A stretch of DNA of 64,000 nucleotides from assembly GCF_028736175.1 (NCBI RefSeq), contig NZ_CP117880.1, positions 5,084,001 through 5,148,000 of the forward strand. Direction: 5' to 3'. Made by a program: the position numbers and the translations under genes. Each line of letters begins with the position of its first letter. Position 1 is the first letter of the stretch. The stretch comes from Sphingobacterium oryzagri (GTDB lineage: Bacteria > Bacteroidota > Bacteroidia > Sphingobacteriales > Sphingobacteriaceae). The notes under the pieces were generated by a model, which ran no database searches, had not been told where the DNA came from, and saw only the letters and a program-made list of their open reading frames with translations. Positions 51,423-60,070 of the stretch are shown here, in pieces.

Positions 51423-51992
51423 TTACTTATTTAAAAAGTCAACGACTAAGCGCTCCGCTTCATCACACGCCGTATCCAAATCAAAGTTATTTAAAACCAC
51501 ATCAAATTTATCAGCATAGCTCAACTCCGATTCCGCTTTGGCAAATCGCTCTTGTAGCTTCTCTTCCGAGTCGGTACCGCGACCGCGTAAGCGCTCTTTA
51601 AGCACTTCCAAAGATGGTGGATTGACAAAGATAGCCAAAGCATTTTCTGGGAATTTTGATTTTAAGCGCAATCCACCGATTACATCAATATCAAAAATAA
51701 CCGATTTCCCTGACGCCCAGATACGCTCCACTTCTTTGCGTAGCGTGCCGTAAAAAGTGCCCGAGTATACTTCCTCAAATTCGATAAACTCTTGTTTGGC
51801 GATTTTATGTAAAAAATCATCCTTACTGATAAAATAGTAATCCTTACCATCTACCTCACCCGTGCGCGGTGTACGGGTGCTTGCCGAAATGGAAAAAACA
51901 AGCGATTCGCCGTGTTTTTCCAGTAATCTTTTAACTATAGTGGTTTTACCTGCGCCGGATGGTGCAGAAAATATAATCAATTTGCCGCTCAT
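51423..51992 (-). CDS. gmk: Guanylate kinase
   Basis: This 189-residue enzyme phosphorylates GMP to GDP. P-loop SAPSGAGKTTIVKRL (9-23), STRTPRTGEVDGKDYYF (GMP site) and FEEVYSGTFYGTLRKEV are visible. It lies 2 bp downstream of yicC. Confidence 0.97.
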   Translation of the reverse strand: MSGKLIIFSAPSGAGKTTIVKRLLEKHGESLVFSISASTRTPRTGEVDGKDYYFISKDDFLHKIAKQEFIEFEEVYSGTFYGTLRKEVERIWASGKSVIFDIDVIGGLRLKSKFPENALAIFVNPPSLEVLKERLRGRGTDSEEKLQERFAKAESELSYADKFDVVLNNFDLDTACDEAERLVVDFLNK

Positions 51993-51994
51993 TC

Positions 51995-52870
51995 TTATAA
52001 TACGTTAAGCAGTTGTTCTTTAATTTTTTCAAGTTCTTCTTTCATCCGTACGACGATCTGCTGGATATTAGCATCATTAGCTTTAGAGCCTAGCGTATTG
52101 ATCTCCCGGCCCATTTCCTGCGAAATAAAGCCTAATTTCTTTCCATTAGAATCGCTCGCATTCAGTGCCTGCACAAAGTAGTTGCAATGGCTGCGCAGTC
52201 TGACCTTCTCTTCGGTGATATCTAACTTGTCGATATAGAAAATAATCTCTTGCTCAAATCGATTCATATCAACATTTTCTTTGCCGACGGCTTCGTCCAG
52301 ATAATGGCTGATACGTTCCCGAATTAAGGGAATACGATTGCCCTCTACTCCTTCGACTTGCTTTAAATACGACAGGATCATTTGCACCCGGCTTTCGAGA
52401 TCATCTTTTAAGATCTGTCCTTCATCTTGGCGAAACTTGTTGAATTTATTTACGGCATTATGGAAGGCTTCCATAAGTACCTTGCCTTCTTCTTCATCGA
52501 CTTCATCTTCATTTGATGTAACGACTTCAGGCATATTTAGCGCCATTTCAAAAAGTGAAGCATCTTTTTCACCTATTTGAAAAGCTATTTCTTGTAATTG
52601 TTTGTAGTATTTAGTCAGCATGGCCGCGTTGATGGCGGATGCTTTGGCCGTTTGGTCAGCATACTCCACGGTTACAAAAATATTAACCTTGCCGCGCTCG
52701 ATCAGTTTGCTGGATTCCGATCGTAAAGCAAATTCTTTATCCGATACAACCTTTGGCAGGCGTAAATTAAGTTCCAGAAATTTCGAATTCAGGGATTTTA
52801 ATTCGACGGTATATTTAACCTTCCCGTTTTCCTGGGAACCAATGCCATACCCTGTCATAGATTTTATCAT
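51995..52870 (-). CDS. yicC: YicC-family endoribonuclease
   Basis: This 291-residue protein begins MIKSMTGYGIGSQENGKVKY and contains ELKSLNSKFLELNLRLP and the C-terminal HCNYFVQAL...KKLGFISQEMGREINTLG block of the YicC family, recently shown to be an RNA endonuclease in E. coli. It is the first gene of the yicC-gmk-nadD set. ATG 52870 is preferred over 52876 because the family begins MIKSMTG. Confidence 0.94.
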   Translation of the reverse strand: MIKSMTGYGIGSQENGKVKYTVELKSLNSKFLELNLRLPKVVSDKEFALRSESSKLIERGKVNIFVTVEYADQTAKASAINAAMLTKYYKQLQEIAFQIGEKDASLFEMALNMPEVVTSNEDEVDEEEGKVLMEAFHNAVNKFNKFRQDEGQILKDDLESRVQMILSYLKQVEGVEGNRIPLIRERISHYLDEAVGKENVDMNRFEQEIIFYIDKLDITEEKVRLRSHCNYFVQALNASDSNGKKLGFISQEMGREINTLGSKANDANIQQIVVRMKEELEKIKEQLLNVL

Positions 52871-52957
52871 ATGCAAAGGTATGAAAAGTGAAAATTAAAA
52901 CGCCAAAATTCAACCTTAAATATAAAATTTGGCGATATTTCTATGACGATGTTGGCG

Positions 52958-53539
52958 CTACCAGTCGTGTTTGGCTATAATAACGCTTAAATAGGTTTTA
53001 TATGTTGCTCCTTCGGGTATGCGTACAAAACCAATCCCGATGTCTTGTAAAGAGCCATTCCAGGCATCCATGCCCAGCACATGTTTTCGATGCATAAATC
53101 CCGGCGATCCTTTTCCGATAATAAAAGCTTTTACACCATCTACAGCCGTTGCATGGTTGGCGGCAATGGATTCAAAATTATTCGCGGATTTCTTCTTTAC
53201 CCAATCGGCATTCAGCGCATATCCGGCATTGACCATATATAGATTAGGCCCGATGCCCTCGGGCGTCGTGTGTTCAAAATAGTTTCGTTCGGCCATGTCT
53301 CTCGCACGCGCTTCTGCCGCCTTAGCTAAATCATTGTTCCAGCGCAGTTTAACCTGCGAAACCTGCTTTGCGTCGAAACGTACACCAAGTTCACGCATCA
53401 TGGCTTGTGGATTTTCACGAAAAGCAATCAGGTAAATGTATGCCTCCTTTGCCGAACGTTTATCGACCGTTATTTTCTTTCGCTGTCCGGACACAGCACA
53501 ACTCCACAACAGCAACAACATGAAGGTTAGAATACGCAT
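52958..53539 (-). CDS. CAP-domain exported protein
   Basis: This 193-residue protein has a signal peptide (RILTFMLLLLWSCAVSGQ) and a CAP (SCP/PR-1) domain: WNNDLAKAAEARARDMAERN, YFEHTTPEGIGPNLYM with the conserved His, ESIAANHATAVDGVKAFI, RKHVLGMDAWNGSLQDIGIG. The function of bacterial CAP proteins is varied and not readable here. A start at 53695 would extend into repeat sequence (AATACTTTTTGT hairpin) and is rejected. Confidence 0.88.
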   Translation of the reverse strand: MRILTFMLLLLWSCAVSGQRKKITVDKRSAKEAYIYLIAFRENPQAMMRELGVRFDAKQVSQVKLRWNNDLAKAAEARARDMAERNYFEHTTPEGIGPNLYMVNAGYALNADWVKKKSANNFESIAANHATAVDGVKAFIIGKGSPGFMHRKHVLGMDAWNGSLQDIGIGFVRIPEGATYKTYLSVIIAKHDW

Positions 53540-53613
53540 AAGATTTGTCTTTAAAAAATAGACAGCAGCGGAAGGTAAACGTTTAACGCGAATGGTGATA
53601 ATAGAAATATTAT

Positions 53614-53630
53614 TGACTCCAGCGGCGTCG
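53614..53630. repeat. REP-like palindrome, imperfect
   Basis: TGACTCC-AGC-GGCGTCG is the inverse-orientation form of CGACTCC-GCT-GGAGTCG with two arm mismatches, at the border of the long repeat upstream of the CAP gene. Confidence 0.6.
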
Positions 53631-53641
53631 TATGTCGCTAT

Positions 53642-54225
53642 TGTCCCTCGCCGGGACCGGGCAATACTTTTTGTCTGGACACAAAAAGTATTCAAAAAAG
53701 TCCTTGTTTCATCGAGGCGATCTGTCGCACGAATCCTTCACGCACAAGCCAATTGACGCGCAGGCTAGAATGATAGGTCAAATTTTTTTTGAATAAATTT
53801 GACCTATAATTCTTATGCCTTCCCATCGCACATCCTGCGTCAATTGCTCGTTTCCCATCGCTTGATGAAACGTTGATGACGTTATCCGCATAGCGTTTAT
53901 TGATGCTTGGGTTCACTATTTTGCAAAGCGATGAATTAAAATGTCTCCTGTAGTGGTGGGAAAAAAGCTCATGCGATGGCTTTTTGTGGGAAGGATAAAG
54001 CCTAGGAATCATATCGAAATCCCCTGGAAGGGTTTCGATGTTATTCCAGCTTTGTAAGCATATTGCTTTTTGTGTGAGCGCTTGTGCGACAAACCACCTT
54101 CAGGAGACAGAAGAACCTTGCTTCCTTGGGTTCTTCCAAGGAAGGCCTTGCCGCGGCGAGCGGCGAAAAGGTTTGTGAGAAGGGAAAGACATCGCTCGCG
54201 TATTTATTCACCGGTTTTTGTCCCT
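53642..54225 (-). repeat. Long hairpin repeat, copy 7 (full length, inverted)
   Basis: Same blocks as copies 1, 3 and 4 but on the opposite strand. The variable hairpin (53767-53813) is a third class: AGAATGATAGGTCAAATTT against AAATTTGACCTATAATTCT. The palindrome ATCGAAATCCCC...GGGTTTCGAT is intact here. Confidence 0.93.
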
Positions 54226-54589
54226 CGCTGGGACGGGGCAATACTTTTTGTCTGGACACAAAAAGTATTCAAAAAAGTCCTTGTTTCATCGAGGCGATCT
54301 GTCGCACGAATCCTTCACGCACAAGCCAATTGACGCGCAGGCTAGAATGATAGGTCAAATTTTTTTTGAATAAATTTGACCTATAATTCTTATGCCTTCC
54401 CATCGCACATCCTGCGTCAATTGCTTGTTTTCCATCGCTTGATGAAACGTTGATGACGTTATCCGCATAGCGTTTATTGATGCTTACGTTCACTATTTTG
54501 CAAAGCGATGAATTAAAATGTCTCCTGTAGTGGTGGGAAAAAAGCTTATGCGATGGCTTTTTGTGGGAAGGATAAAGCCTAGGAATCAT
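54221..54589 (-). repeat. Long hairpin repeat, copy 8, first part (interrupted by an IS)
   Basis: Nearly identical to copy 7, including the variable hairpin (54344-54390), up to AGGCTTTATCC-side sequence CCTAGGAATCAT. There it stops at an IS1182-family element. The copy resumes at about 56400. Confidence 0.9.
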
Positions 54590-54661
54590 GAAGGTGTCTA
54601 AAAAGGCACCTTCTTCTGTTTTTACAGTTTTTTCGCTTCGATACATTTTTCGTTTCCAATA

Positions 54662-56287
54662 TTAGGCTGCAAGTCGATATATCGTACTTTTTACCCTTTC
54701 CAGACCTATATTTATCGCTGGTAGGGAGCTTTTGCCATCAGGATTGCCAATCAAAGCCCTGTTTTTCCACTTTCTTGCCCATTTTCTTAGGTTATGAGCA
54801 ATGGCCATCAAACCGAACTCCACGGCAACTTTCTCCAATCCTTTCATACTGAACCGGGTAAACTTGTTATTGCTTTTCATCTGTCCAAATACAGCTTCAA
54901 CTTCTACGGGTCGCTTACTTCGATGATAGAGCCCTTGTTCTGACAACAGCAATTCCCGAGCTTTAGCCCTGAGCTGGGTAAGTCGGTGGTTCACTTCAAT
55001 CAGACGATTACCTTGAGCTTTATGGCACTGTCCGCGCATCGGGCAACCTTCACATCGCTGAGCTTGATAGCAACTCACTTGTGCAGCATATCCGTTGGTG
55101 CTGAATCGAGTCGCATGGCCTATAAAGCTAAGCTTCTGTCCTGCTGGACATATATAAAAGTCCTCCTGCTGGTTGTAATACAAGTTTTGCACCGAAAAAG
55201 GATCCTGCCTGTGTTTACGCTTTTGCTCCGTATGAAAGTAATTGTACTTGACAAAAGCGGTTATCCCTTTTCTTTCCATCAGCTCATAGTTTTGCTCGCT
55301 ACCATATCCGGCATCCGCTACAATTGATTCACTTTGCTTTCCGTAATGAGATTCAAAGCTTTCCAGATGTCCCGGTAAGGTTGTGGTGTCTGCGGTCGTT
55401 TGGTGGATACTGTAGTGGGTGATGAACTGCTCTTCGGTACTGATTTGTGTATTGTAGGCCGGTTTGAGCTGACCGTTTTTCATGTGATCTTCTTTCATCC
55501 GCATAAAAACAGCATCCGTATCTGTTTTACTATAACTATTGCGATCCCCTAGTATTTCCAGTTGTTGTTCATATTTTTCCAATCGCGGTAAATAGTCTTC
55601 TTCAAGTTTCTTGAGCTGCTTATCGGTAGACTTACTGCCCGCTCTGAGCTTGGCATTTATCGTTTTGATTCTTTCCTTCAATCCTGCACTATCGATTGCC
55701 TTACTAATTTCTTGATTGCCTAAGGAAGATTGATCTTCGGTTATCTGCGCGTCAATCGAGGAAAGTACAGCAGCGATGTTGGCTTCCAGTTTTAACTTGT
55801 TCTTCTGGATAGATTTCTTCCAAACAAATGTGTAGCGACCCGCTGCCGATTCGATCTTGGTGCCATCTACATACTGAACGTGCAAACTGACGTACTCCAG
55901 TTCATGCAACATCCGAACGATGCTGGCAAATAGATCCTGTATTTGACCTTTAAGACGTTTAGCTCGAAAATAATTGATCGTGCGATAATCAGGCGTACTG
56001 TTTCCTGAAAGCCAAATGAAATGGATGTTCTCCTGCAAGGCGCGTTCGATCTTTCGACATGAATAGATATTGCTTAGATAAGCGTAGAATAAAACTTTAA
56101 GAAGCATCCTGGGATGGAAACTCGTCGTACCTCCGCCTTTATATTGACTGATCAGATGCGCGATATCCAGTTGATCAACAACCTGATTAACCAATCGAAC
56201 GGGATGGTTTAATGGAATACGATCCAAAATATTTTCAGGAAATAGGACCGGACTATTGGATGGAAGGGCTTTAAATTGTACTTTCAT
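54662..56287 (-). CDS. IS1182-family transposase
   Basis: This 541-residue DDE transposase has the N-terminal DUF772-type domain (PLNHPVRLVNQVVDQLD, FHPRMLLKVLFYAYLSNIYS, CRKIERALQENIHFIWLSG, TPDYRTINYFRAKRL). Candidate catalytic acids are Asp in VQYVDGTKIES, Asp in SIVADAGYGSEQNYE and Glu in VEVEAVFGQMKSN. A Cys-rich knot (QRCEGCPMRGQCHK) is present. It appears intact, with no frameshift. ATG 56287 is preferred over 56317 because the family opens MKVQFKALPS-like. Confidence 0.94.
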   Translation of the reverse strand: MKVQFKALPSNSPVLFPENILDRIPLNHPVRLVNQVVDQLDIAHLISQYKGGGTTSFHPRMLLKVLFYAYLSNIYSCRKIERALQENIHFIWLSGNSTPDYRTINYFRAKRLKGQIQDLFASIVRMLHELEYVSLHVQYVDGTKIESAAGRYTFVWKKSIQKNKLKLEANIAAVLSSIDAQITEDQSSLGNQEISKAIDSAGLKERIKTINAKLRAGSKSTDKQLKKLEEDYLPRLEKYEQQLEILGDRNSYSKTDTDAVFMRMKEDHMKNGQLKPAYNTQISTEEQFITHYSIHQTTADTTTLPGHLESFESHYGKQSESIVADAGYGSEQNYELMERKGITAFVKYNYFHTEQKRKHRQDPFSVQNLYYNQQEDFYICPAGQKLSFIGHATRFSTNGYAAQVSCYQAQRCEGCPMRGQCHKAQGNRLIEVNHRLTQLRAKARELLLSEQGLYHRSKRPVEVEAVFGQMKSNNKFTRFSMKGLEKVAVEFGLMAIAHNLRKWARKWKNRALIGNPDGKSSLPAINIGLERVKSTIYRLAA

Positions 56288-56335
56288 ATCGTTTTTTGGG
56301 TGCACCTTAAGATACAAAATCTTAAGGACAAAAAA

Positions 56336-56376
56336 CAGAAAAACCCCGCCATTTTTTATGACGGGGTTCTTTTTTT
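56336..56376. terminator. Hairpin inside the IS end
   Basis: AACCCCG (56341-56347) and CGGGGTT (56361-56367) with flanking A and T runs form a terminator-like hairpin between the transposase start and the IS end. It could block transcription entering from outside, as in other IS elements. Confidence 0.7.
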
Positions 56377-56399
56377 TAATAGACCTTTTTAGACGGCCT

Positions 56400-56590
56400 C
56401 GTTATTCCAGCTTTGTGAGCATATTGCTTTTTGTGTGAGCGCTTGTGCGACAAACCACCTTCAGGAGACAGAAGAACCTTGCTTCCTTGGGTTCTTCCAA
56501 GGAAGGCCTTGCCGCGGCGAGCGGCGGAAAGGTTTGTGAGATGGGAAAGACATCGCTCGCGTATTTATTCACCGGTTTTTGTCCCTCGCC
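56400..56590 (-). repeat. Long hairpin repeat, copy 8, second part
   Basis: Resumes at TTATTCCAGCTTTGTGAGCA and runs through CAACC/ACCTTCAGGAGAC, TTCCTTGGGTTCTTCCAAGG and GCCGCGGCGAGCGGCGGAAA to the shared GTCCCTCGCCGGGAC boundary. Confidence 0.9.
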
Positions 56591-56875
56591 GGGACGGGGC
56601 AATACTTTTTGTCTGGACACAAAAAGTATTCAAAAAAGTCCTCGTTTCATCGAGGCGATTTTTCGCACGAATCCTTCGCGCACAAGCCAATTGCCGCGCA
56701 GGCTAGAAATTGTTATAAAAAAAATCCTTTTGTATTTTTTTATAACAATTTCTCATGCCTTCCCCTTACACAACCGGCGTCAATTGCTTGTCTTCTATCG
56801 CTTGATGAAACGTTGATGACGTTATTCGCGAAGCGTTTGATATCGCGAGTATTCACAATTCTGGAAGGCGCTTAC
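56578..56875 (-). repeat. Long hairpin repeat, copy 9 (truncated, inverted)
   Basis: Starts at the GTCCCTCGCCGGGAC boundary and ends in GTTATTCGCGAAGCG followed by diverged sequence. Variable hairpin (56705-56753) is of the AGAAATTGTTAT class with its own arm sequence (AAAAAAAT/ATTTTTTT). Confidence 0.9.
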
Positions 56876-56884
56876 AAAAGCAAT

Positions 56885-56952
56885 TGACCTCAGCGAGGTC
56901 ATATATTTATAGCAAATTGACATGATTTATGATTTCGACTCCAGCGGAGTCG
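56885..56952. repeat. REP-like palindrome pair (inverted)
   Basis: TGACCTC-AGC-GAGGTCA (56885-56901) and CGACTCC-AGC-GGAGTCG (56936-56952): the same pair as at 30732, read on the other strand. Confidence 0.88.
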
Positions 56953-57006
56953 TATGTCGCTGTGTCTCTCTTTAGGACGAGACACCAATAAAAAAGAAAG
57001 GAAGCA

Positions 57007-57663
57007 CTAGGCTTCCTTTACAACAGTTTTTCTTTCTTTTATCAATCCTATTAGGATAGGAAGCACCGATACCAGTATAATACCGAGCACGACTTTCTCA
57101 AAATTATTCGCCACCCATGGAATGTTTCCGAGGAAATATCCAGCTAAGGTAATACCCACAACCCAAACGACTCCGCCTATTAAATTATAGGTTAGAAAAA
57201 TCCCGTATTTCATTTTTCCTATGCCTGCCACAAAAGGCGCAAAGGTGCGCACAATAGGTACAAAGCGCGCAATGATAATTGTCTGCGGACCGTGTTTGGC
57301 ATAGAAGCCATGCGTTTTTACGATATATTCCGGCTTGACCAGTTGTTTACCAAACAGCCGTAACTTCACAAATTTATCGCCGGCATACTTACCAATAAGG
57401 TAATTACAAGCATCGCCCAGTACCGCTGCGATCAACATGAGCGCGATGCTGGTATAGATATCTAACATCCCCTGCGCGGCAAACATACCGGTAGCAAACA
57501 ATAAAGAATCGCCCGGTAAAAAGGGCATAATGACCAAACCGGTTTCAACGAAAATGATCAAAAACAGGATAAGGTAAATCCAGTAATTATACTCGGCAAT
57601 AAGCGTTGCTAAATGATCATCAATATGTAAGATGAAATCAATAACAGCAGATATGATTTCCAA
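57007..57663 (-). CDS. DedA-family membrane protein
   Basis: This 218-residue multi-pass protein has the DedA/SNARE-associated core: FVETGLVIMPFLPGDSLLFA, LGDACNYLIGKYAG, HGFYAKHGPQTIIIARFVP and VRTFAPFVAGIGKM. Acidic and arginine residues of the family (Glu in FVETG, Arg in ARFVPIVR) are present. DedA proteins are half-transporters linked to undecaprenyl phosphate or lipid scrambling. It follows dnaN by 11 bp on the same strand. Confidence 0.94.
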   Translation of the reverse strand: MEIISAVIDFILHIDDHLATLIAEYNYWIYLILFLIIFVETGLVIMPFLPGDSLLFATGMFAAQGMLDIYTSIALMLIAAVLGDACNYLIGKYAGDKFVKLRLFGKQLVKPEYIVKTHGFYAKHGPQTIIIARFVPIVRTFAPFVAGIGKMKYGIFLTYNLIGGVVWVVGITLAGYFLGNIPWVANNFEKVVLGIILVSVLPILIGLIKERKTVVKEA

Positions 57664-57674
57664 AACGTCGGGGT

Positions 57675-58796
57675 TTAGATATTATTCAACATAACCGGCA
57701 TCACCAACATCAGGATGTCCTCGTTATCTTCTTTTATAGCCGGGATTAGTAAACCCGCTCTGTTTGGCGTGCTCATCTCAATAACGACCTCGCTCGCACT
57801 TAGGTTGTTAAGCATCTCGACAAGAAACTTGGCATTAAAACCGATTTCCATATCCTGCCCTTCAAACTGGCAGCTTAGGCGCTCATGCGCTTCGTTAGAA
57901 AAATCCAAATCTTCAGCAGAAATATGCAATTCGCTGCCGGAAATTTTCAAGCGTACCTGGTGGGTGGTTTTATTAGCAAAAATGACGACACGACGGAGCG
58001 TATTTAAAAACAGCAAGCGATCAACCGTTAATTTATTTGGGTTGACTTGTGGAATAACCGCCTCGTAATCGGGGTAGCGCTCATCAATCAAACGACAGAT
58101 TAAGTGAATATTTCCAAACTGGAAAAAGGCATTGGTATTATTATATTCGATAGAAACTACCGTTTCATCAGAAGGCAAGGAAGACTTTAACAAAGTCAAT
58201 GCTTTCTTTGGCAAAATAAGTGACGTTGGTTTATCTGAACTTACATCGGTGCGCCGGTAACGAACCAGTTTATGTGCATCGGTTGATACGAAAGTAATAC
58301 TTTGCTCGGCCAACTGCACTAACACGCCCGACATAGCCGGACGCAACTCGTCGTTGCTCACCGCAAATATGGTTTTGTTGATGGCTTCTGACAAGATAGA
58401 AGCGCCTAAAGAAACGGTAGAAACATTGTCTACTACCGGAATCTTCGGAAAATCATCGGCATTTTCACCGCTCAACTTGTATTTACCATCGCCGGCGCTG
58501 ATCTCAATAGCCAAAGTGCTGGTATCAACAGAGAATGCAACGGGTTGATCAGGAAGTGTCTTTAAAGTTTCAATCAAAATTTTGGAAGGCATCGCCACTT
58601 TTCCTTCCTCCTTTGCTTCGATCTGCAACGATGTTACCATACTTGTTTGCAGATCTGTTGCCGATATGGTCAACAAATTATCTTTGATCTCGAATAAGAA
58701 GTTTTCAAGGATAGGAAGCACCGTACTGCTGCTTGAAGCCCCGCTAATTGCCTGTAATTGTTTTAATAAAATTGAAGTGGATACAATAAATCTCAT
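57675..58796 (-). CDS. dnaN: DNA polymerase III beta subunit (sliding clamp)
   Basis: This 373-residue protein begins MRFIVSTSILLKQLQAISG. It includes PILENFLFEI, a central VDNVSTVSLGASILSEAI, and PNRAGLLIPA and MLVMPVMLNN at the C-terminus, the three-domain clamp that holds DNA polymerase. AGGAA stands just upstream of the ATG at 58796; a longer start at 58859 is rejected. dnaA ends about 5 kb away on the same strand, so the two are near but not adjacent. Confidence 0.96.
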   Translation of the reverse strand: MRFIVSTSILLKQLQAISGASSSSTVLPILENFLFEIKDNLLTISATDLQTSMVTSLQIEAKEEGKVAMPSKILIETLKTLPDQPVAFSVDTSTLAIEISAGDGKYKLSGENADDFPKIPVVDNVSTVSLGASILSEAINKTIFAVSNDELRPAMSGVLVQLAEQSITFVSTDAHKLVRYRRTDVSSDKPTSLILPKKALTLLKSSLPSDETVVSIEYNNTNAFFQFGNIHLICRLIDERYPDYEAVIPQVNPNKLTVDRLLFLNTLRRVVIFANKTTHQVRLKISGSELHISAEDLDFSNEAHERLSCQFEGQDMEIGFNAKFLVEMLNNLSASEVVIEMSTPNRAGLLIPAIKEDNEDILMLVMPVMLNNI

Positions 58797-58896
58797 TTCC
58801 TGAATTTTATAGATTTTTATATGCAATATTACAGAAAAGAATCTACATTTTATAAACACAATGTGTCTTAATTCTTATCGCAAATTAATTAATTAG

Positions 58897-58904
58897 TACA
58901 TTTG
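58897..58904 (+). promoter_or_regulatory. Candidate -7 box for holB
   Basis: TACATTTG fits TAnnTTTG and ends 12 nt before the holB ATG. The -33 element is not clear. It lies in the 120-bp divergent gap shared with dnaN. Confidence 0.45.
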
Positions 58905-58916
58905 TAGCATTGTAAT

Positions 58917-60059
58917 ATGCAGTTTAAAGATATCATTGGACACGATCAAGTAAAGGAACATTTGCTCCACACGGTTAAAGATAACCGGGTTAGCCATGCG
59001 CAACTTTTTTTGGGTCCGGAGGGTTCGGGCAGCTTGGCGCTGGCCGTAGCCTATGCTCAATATATCAACTGTGAAAACAAACAGGATAACGACAGTTGTG
59101 GCGTGTGTAGCTCGTGCAATAAATACCAAAAACTTATCCATCCCGATTTACATTTTTCGTATCCCTTTTTTGCAAAGGGAAAAGATGAAGTCGCAGTGAC
59201 GTATCTTGACGAATGGCGAAAGGCCTTTCTGGCTAATCCGTATATGGGCTTAGACTTTTGGCGGCATCATCTCGACGCCGAAAACAAGCAGGCCAACATC
59301 AATATTGCAGAGGCGCATGATATTATCAAAAAGCTTAGTTTGAAAGCTTTTGAAGCGGAATATAAGGTATTGATCATGTGGCTTCCGGAGTTTCTGGACG
59401 TGCAAGGGAATGCCCTGTTAAAGCTTATTGAAGAACCCCCGGCAAAGACACTCTTTCTGCTGGTTGCTGAAAATCAAGATCGAATTTTGAACACCATTAT
59501 CTCGCGTACGCAGCTGGTCAAAGTTTTTAAACTCAACCACAGCCAGGTAAGGGATTATCTTATTGATGTAAAAAAGGTAGATGGGCAACGCGCGAATGCA
59601 CTTTCGTTTATTGCAGACGGTAATCTGCAAATGGCATTGAACCTGCTGGAAGAAGACGAAAACCCTTTTTTTGATACGCTTTTGCACTGGCTACGCTTTG
59701 TGGTGACAGATGCCGGCTTACACATCATTCGGTATTGTGAGGAAGACTTTCCAAAGCTAGGACGGGAAAATCAGAAAAATTTCTTACTTTATGCCATTAA
59801 TATGTTGCGCCAAATTGTATTGATCCAACAAGGATTGCAGCAACTGGTGCTATTACAAGGTGCTGAGTTAGATTTTGTGCAGAAATTTAGTGAGAATTTT
59901 CGGAGCGAACAGCTGGAAATCGCGATCGATCTGCTGGAAAAAACACACTACAAAGTAGAACGCAATGCAAATCCTAAAATTTTATTTTTAGATTTATCTT
60001 TGCAATTAGTTTTAATATTTAAATATCAAACGTTCCCACAAGGGACTCAATATATATAA
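58917..60059 (+). CDS. holB: DNA polymerase III delta' subunit
   Basis: This 380-residue clamp-loader subunit has HDQVKEHLLHTVKDNRVSHAQ, a zinc module with Cys52, 61, 64 and 67 (CGVCSSCNKY), IAEAHDIIKKLSLKAFE, NALLKLIEEPPAKTLFLL and ISRTQLVKVF. The P-loop position reads GPEGSGSL (33-40), lacking the usual Lys, consistent with delta' not hydrolysing ATP. The first gene of a holB-ricT run. Confidence 0.92.
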   Translation: MQFKDIIGHDQVKEHLLHTVKDNRVSHAQLFLGPEGSGSLALAVAYAQYINCENKQDNDSCGVCSSCNKYQKLIHPDLHFSYPFFAKGKDEVAVTYLDEWRKAFLANPYMGLDFWRHHLDAENKQANINIAEAHDIIKKLSLKAFEAEYKVLIMWLPEFLDVQGNALLKLIEEPPAKTLFLLVAENQDRILNTIISRTQLVKVFKLNHSQVRDYLIDVKKVDGQRANALSFIADGNLQMALNLLEEDENPFFDTLLHWLRFVVTDAGLHIIRYCEEDFPKLGRENQKNFLLYAINMLRQIVLIQQGLQQLVLLQGAELDFVQKFSENFRSEQLEIAIDLLEKTHYKVERNANPKILFLDLSLQLVLIFKYQTFPQGTQYI

Positions 60060-60070
60060 AAAAGGAAAAT

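Larger units (their letters stand above)
54590..56399 (-). mobile_element. IS1182-family insertion sequence
   Basis: The ends carry short inverted repeats with a shared core GTCTAAAAAGG: GGTGTCTAAAAAGG at 54593 on the plus strand and GGCCGTCTAAAAAGG on the minus strand from about 56397. One 541-codon transposase gene fills the element, with a hairpin terminator at 56336-56376 inside the promoter-side end. The exact boundaries are uncertain by a few bases. It splits one copy of the long repeat, and the ATCGAAA...TTTCGAT palindrome of that copy is missing at the insertion point. Confidence 0.85.

Noticed and set aside
53692..54646. Reading frames within the inverted repeat block that resemble a small conserved protein
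   Set aside because: Same repeat sequence read in other frames; no promoter, no signal or domain, and the frames run through hairpins.
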